NCBI GenBank assembly: GCA_958448375.1 | Contig: CAUDDU010000040.1 | Span: forward strand, 1-7,505 | Direction of reading: 5' to 3' | Length of the DNA: 7,505 nucleotides | Origin: an uncultured Collinsella sp. | GTDB lineage: Bacteria > Actinomycetota > Coriobacteriia > Coriobacteriales > Coriobacteriaceae | Shown: piece by piece, positions 5,674 to 7,505 of the stretch | Numbering within the stretch: position 1 is the first letter of the stretch | How the letters are laid out: each line of letters starts with the position of its first letter | Notes under the pieces: model-generated | Told to the model about the DNA's origin: nothing | The model's input: only the letters and a program-made list of their open reading frames with translations | The model's database searches: none | Made by a program: the position numbers and the translations under genes

Positions 5674-6157
5674 CCTGCGCATTGGCCATGGCTACGACGT
5701 TCACCGTCTGGTGGAGGGGCGTCGATGTATCATCGGCGGTGTCGACATTCCCTACGAGCGCGGCCTGCTGGGCCACTCGGATGCCGATGTGCTCGCGCAC
5801 GCCTTGGCCGACGCCATTCTGGGCGCCTGTCGCGGGGGAGACATCGGCAAGCTATTCCCCGATACCGACCCCGCCTATGAGGGTGCCGATTCGATGGTGC
5901 TGCTCGCCCGCGTAATGGACTATGCGCGCGAGCTGGGCTTCGAGTTTGTCGATGCCGATTGCACCATTGCCTGTCAGCAACCCAAGATCACCCCGCACCG
6001 CGATGCCATGCGCGCCAACCTTGCCCATGCCCTGGGCGTTGACGTCGAAAACGTGGGCGTCGCCGCCACTACGACCGAAAAGCTCGGTTGGGAAGGCCAG
6101 GGCGAGGGAATCGGCGCCTGGGCCGTCTGCCTGCTACAGAAAACCGTTAAGGAGTAA
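5663..6157 (+). CDS. ispF: 2-C-methyl-D-erythritol 2,4-cyclodiphosphate synthase IspF
   Basis: IspF cyclises the phosphorylated CDP-methylerythritol to MEcPP with release of CMP, two steps after IspD in the MEP pathway; the kinase IspE acts between them and is not in this window. IspF is usually a homotrimer with an active-site Zn2+. The protein is 164 aa, slightly above the usual 156-160. Motifs are RIGHGYDVHRL (6-16, metal ligands Asp12 and His14), GHSDADVLAHAL (37-48, metal ligand His46), GDIGKLFPDTD (59-69), and TTTEKLGWEGQGEGI (136-150). ATG 5663 is chosen because the family sequence begins a few residues later and GGGAGAGG lies 9 nt upstream. An in-frame TTG at 5630 would add 11 residues with no family match. 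The start lies inside the ispD end, which gives coupled translation. Confidence 0.96.
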   Translation: MFSNLRIGHGYDVHRLVEGRRCIIGGVDIPYERGLLGHSDADVLAHALADAILGACRGGDIGKLFPDTDPAYEGADSMVLLARVMDYARELGFEFVDADCTIACQQPKITPHRDAMRANLAHALGVDVENVGVAATTTEKLGWEGQGEGIGAWAVCLLQKTVKE

Positions 6158-6160
6158 CGA

Positions 6161-7505
6161 ATGCGTATCTACAACAGCGCTACCCATAAAAAGGAAGAAT
6201 TCCAGCCCATCGAGTCCGGCAAGGTCCGCATGTACGTGTGCGGCCCCACGGTCTACGACAACATCCACATCGGCAATGCCCGCACGTTCATCAGCTTTGA
6301 CGTGATCCGCCGCTGGCTCATCGCGAGCGGCTACGAGGTCACATTCGCCCAGAACCTCACCGATGTCGATGACAAGATCATCAAGCGCGCCAACGAGCAG
6401 GGCCGCACTGCCGCCGAGGTCGCAACGGAGTTCTCCGACAAGTTCATCGGCGTCATGCGCGCCGCCAACGTGCTCGATCCGGATGTGCGTCCTCGTGCCA
6501 CCAAAGAGATCGGCCCCATGATCGCCATGATCAAGACGCTTATCGAGCAGGGCCATGCCTATGCCGCCGATAACGGCGACGTGTACTTTGCCGTGCGCAG
6601 CGATCCCAACTATGGTCAGGTCTCGGGCCGCAACATCGACGACCTTATGGTTGGCGCGCGCATCGAGGAGAACGAGGACAAGAACGACCCGCTCGACTTT
6701 GCCCTGTGGAAGGCCGCCAAGCCCGGCGAGCCCAGCTGGCCGAGCCCCTGGGGCGAGGGCCGTCCCGGTTGGCACACCGAGTGCGCCGCCATGGTGCATC
6801 GCTACCTGGGCACTCCGATCGACATCCACGGCGGCGGCTCCGACCTTGCCTTCCCGCATCACGAGAACGAGTGCGCTCAGGCCACCTGCGCCTGGCACCA
6901 GGGCTTCTCCAACACCTGGATGCACACGGGCATGCTGCTGGTAGACGGCGAGAAGATGTCCAAGTCGCTCGGAAACTTCTTTACGCTGGCCGAGGTGCTC
7001 GAGCAGCACTCTGCCGCGGCCCTGCGCCTGCTGATGCTGCAGACGAGCTATCGCTCGCCGCTCGACTTTTCTTGGGAGCGCCTGGAGGGTGCCGAGAACT
7101 CGCTCACGCGTATCGCCGGTACGGTCGAGAACCTGCGCTGGGCCGCGAACCATGCGACGGCCGATGCCGATGAGGCAGCATCCGAGGCGTTTGCCGCCAA
7201 GGCCGCCGAGACCCGCGCCGCCTTTAAGGAGTGCATGGACGACGACTTTAACACCGCCGGTGCCATGGGTGCCGTCTTTGGCTTTGTCACTGAATGCAAC
7301 CAGTACCTGGAGCAGGCGGGCGACGCTGCCGACAAGGCCGCCGCGCTTGCCGCCGCCGACACGCTGGCCGAGTTGCTCGATACGTTTGGCGTCGAGCTTC
7401 CCGAGCCCAAGGTCGAGCTGCCGCTGGGCCTGCTGGGCGTTGCCGCCGGCCTGGTCGCCTACACGGGCGACGACGTGGACGAGGCTGCTGCCAAGATTCT
7501 CGAGG
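6161..7505 (+). CDS. cysS: Cysteinyl-tRNA synthetase (3' truncated by window edge)
   Basis: CysRS charges tRNA-Cys with cysteine for translation. It is a class I synthetase, usually monomeric, with a Zn2+ that selects the cysteine thiol. The frame is open from the ATG at 6161 to the edge, giving 448 complete codons of a protein usually near 460-500 aa, so little is missing. Motifs are CGPTVYDNIHIGNARTF (27-43, with HIGN as the HIGH signature, as in many Gram-positives), GWHTECAAM (203-211), FPHHENE (231-237) and KMSKS (265-269). The four zinc ligands Cys27, Cys208, His233 and Glu237 are all present and spaced as in the E. coli enzyme. The C-terminal helical region is Ala-rich but intact. An ideal AAGGAG lies 6 nt before the ATG, itself 3 nt after the ispF stop. 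It belongs to the disA-ispD-ispF operon. Confidence 0.97.
   Translation, partial: MRIYNSATHKKEEFQPIESGKVRMYVCGPTVYDNIHIGNARTFISFDVIRRWLIASGYEVTFAQNLTDVDDKIIKRANEQGRTAAEVATEFSDKFIGVMRAANVLDPDVRPRATKEIGPMIAMIKTLIEQGHAYAADNGDVYFAVRSDPNYGQVSGRNIDDLMVGARIEENEDKNDPLDFALWKAAKPGEPSWPSPWGEGRPGWHTECAAMVHRYLGTPIDIHGGGSDLAFPHHENECAQATCAWHQGFSNTWMHTGMLLVDGEKMSKSLGNFFTLAEVLEQHSAAALRLLMLQTSYRSPLDFSWERLEGAENSLTRIAGTVENLRWAANHATADADEAASEAFAAKAAETRAAFKECMDDDFNTAGAMGAVFGFVTECNQYLEQAGDAADKAAALAAADTLAELLDTFGVELPEPKVELPLGLLGVAAGLVAYTGDDVDEAAAKILE

Noticed and set aside
4705..5682. Long antisense ORF opposite ispD (325 codons)
   Set aside because: Shadow frame over ispD and the end of disA; no family motifs and no RBS-led start.
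6134..7153. Long antisense ORF opposite cysS (339 codons)
   Set aside because: Shadow frame; cysS on the plus strand has all signature and zinc residues.
6161..7505. Idea that HipA acts on the CysRS encoded nearby
   Set aside because: The known target of E. coli HipA is GltX, and chromosomal proximity is no evidence for a kinase target.

Overview
The window reads as chromosome from a high-GC, Gram-positive-type bacterium, probably an actinobacterium of the Coriobacteriia (Collinsella or a close relative). That placement is an inference from GC-rich codon use (for example 40 of 60 bases are G or C at 6841-6900), strong AGGAG-type ribosome binding sites, the presence of DisA and the non-mevalonate enzymes IspD and IspF, and a CysRS with an HIGN signature. 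Nothing in the sequence names a species.

Layout. (1) 1-965, plus strand: the C-terminal two thirds of a PepD-type aminoacyl-histidine dipeptidase, closed by a strong hairpin terminator at 1021-1065. (2) 1093-2829, minus strand: a complete HipBA-type toxin-antitoxin pair that is visibly more AT-rich than its surroundings. Upstream of it, at 2843-2914, lie three evenly spaced copies of a 14-bp TGCA-N6-TGCA site, two of which form a perfect 17-bp inverted repeat. (3) 2953-3531, minus strand: a MntP-type manganese exporter, preceded by a yybP-ykoY (Mn2+) riboswitch whose P1 helix shares bases with an intrinsic terminator. (4) 3878 to the window end, plus strand: a tight disA-ispD-ispF-cysS operon, with 1-nt and 11-nt overlaps and a 3-nt gap between genes. 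cysS runs off the right edge.

How the genes work together. The disA operon joins c-di-AMP synthesis with two steps of isoprenoid precursor synthesis and cysteinyl-tRNA charging. It resembles the Bacillus disA-yacL-ispD-ispF-gltX-cysE-cysS neighbourhood with yacL, gltX and cysE missing. mntP is a self-contained manganese-relief unit. hipBA looks like an inserted accessory module between pepD and mntP. I found no entirely new system. The best non-routine items are the phased operator array of hipBA, the overlap of aptamer and terminator upstream of mntP together with a third competing pairing, and a divergent HhH tip in DisA.
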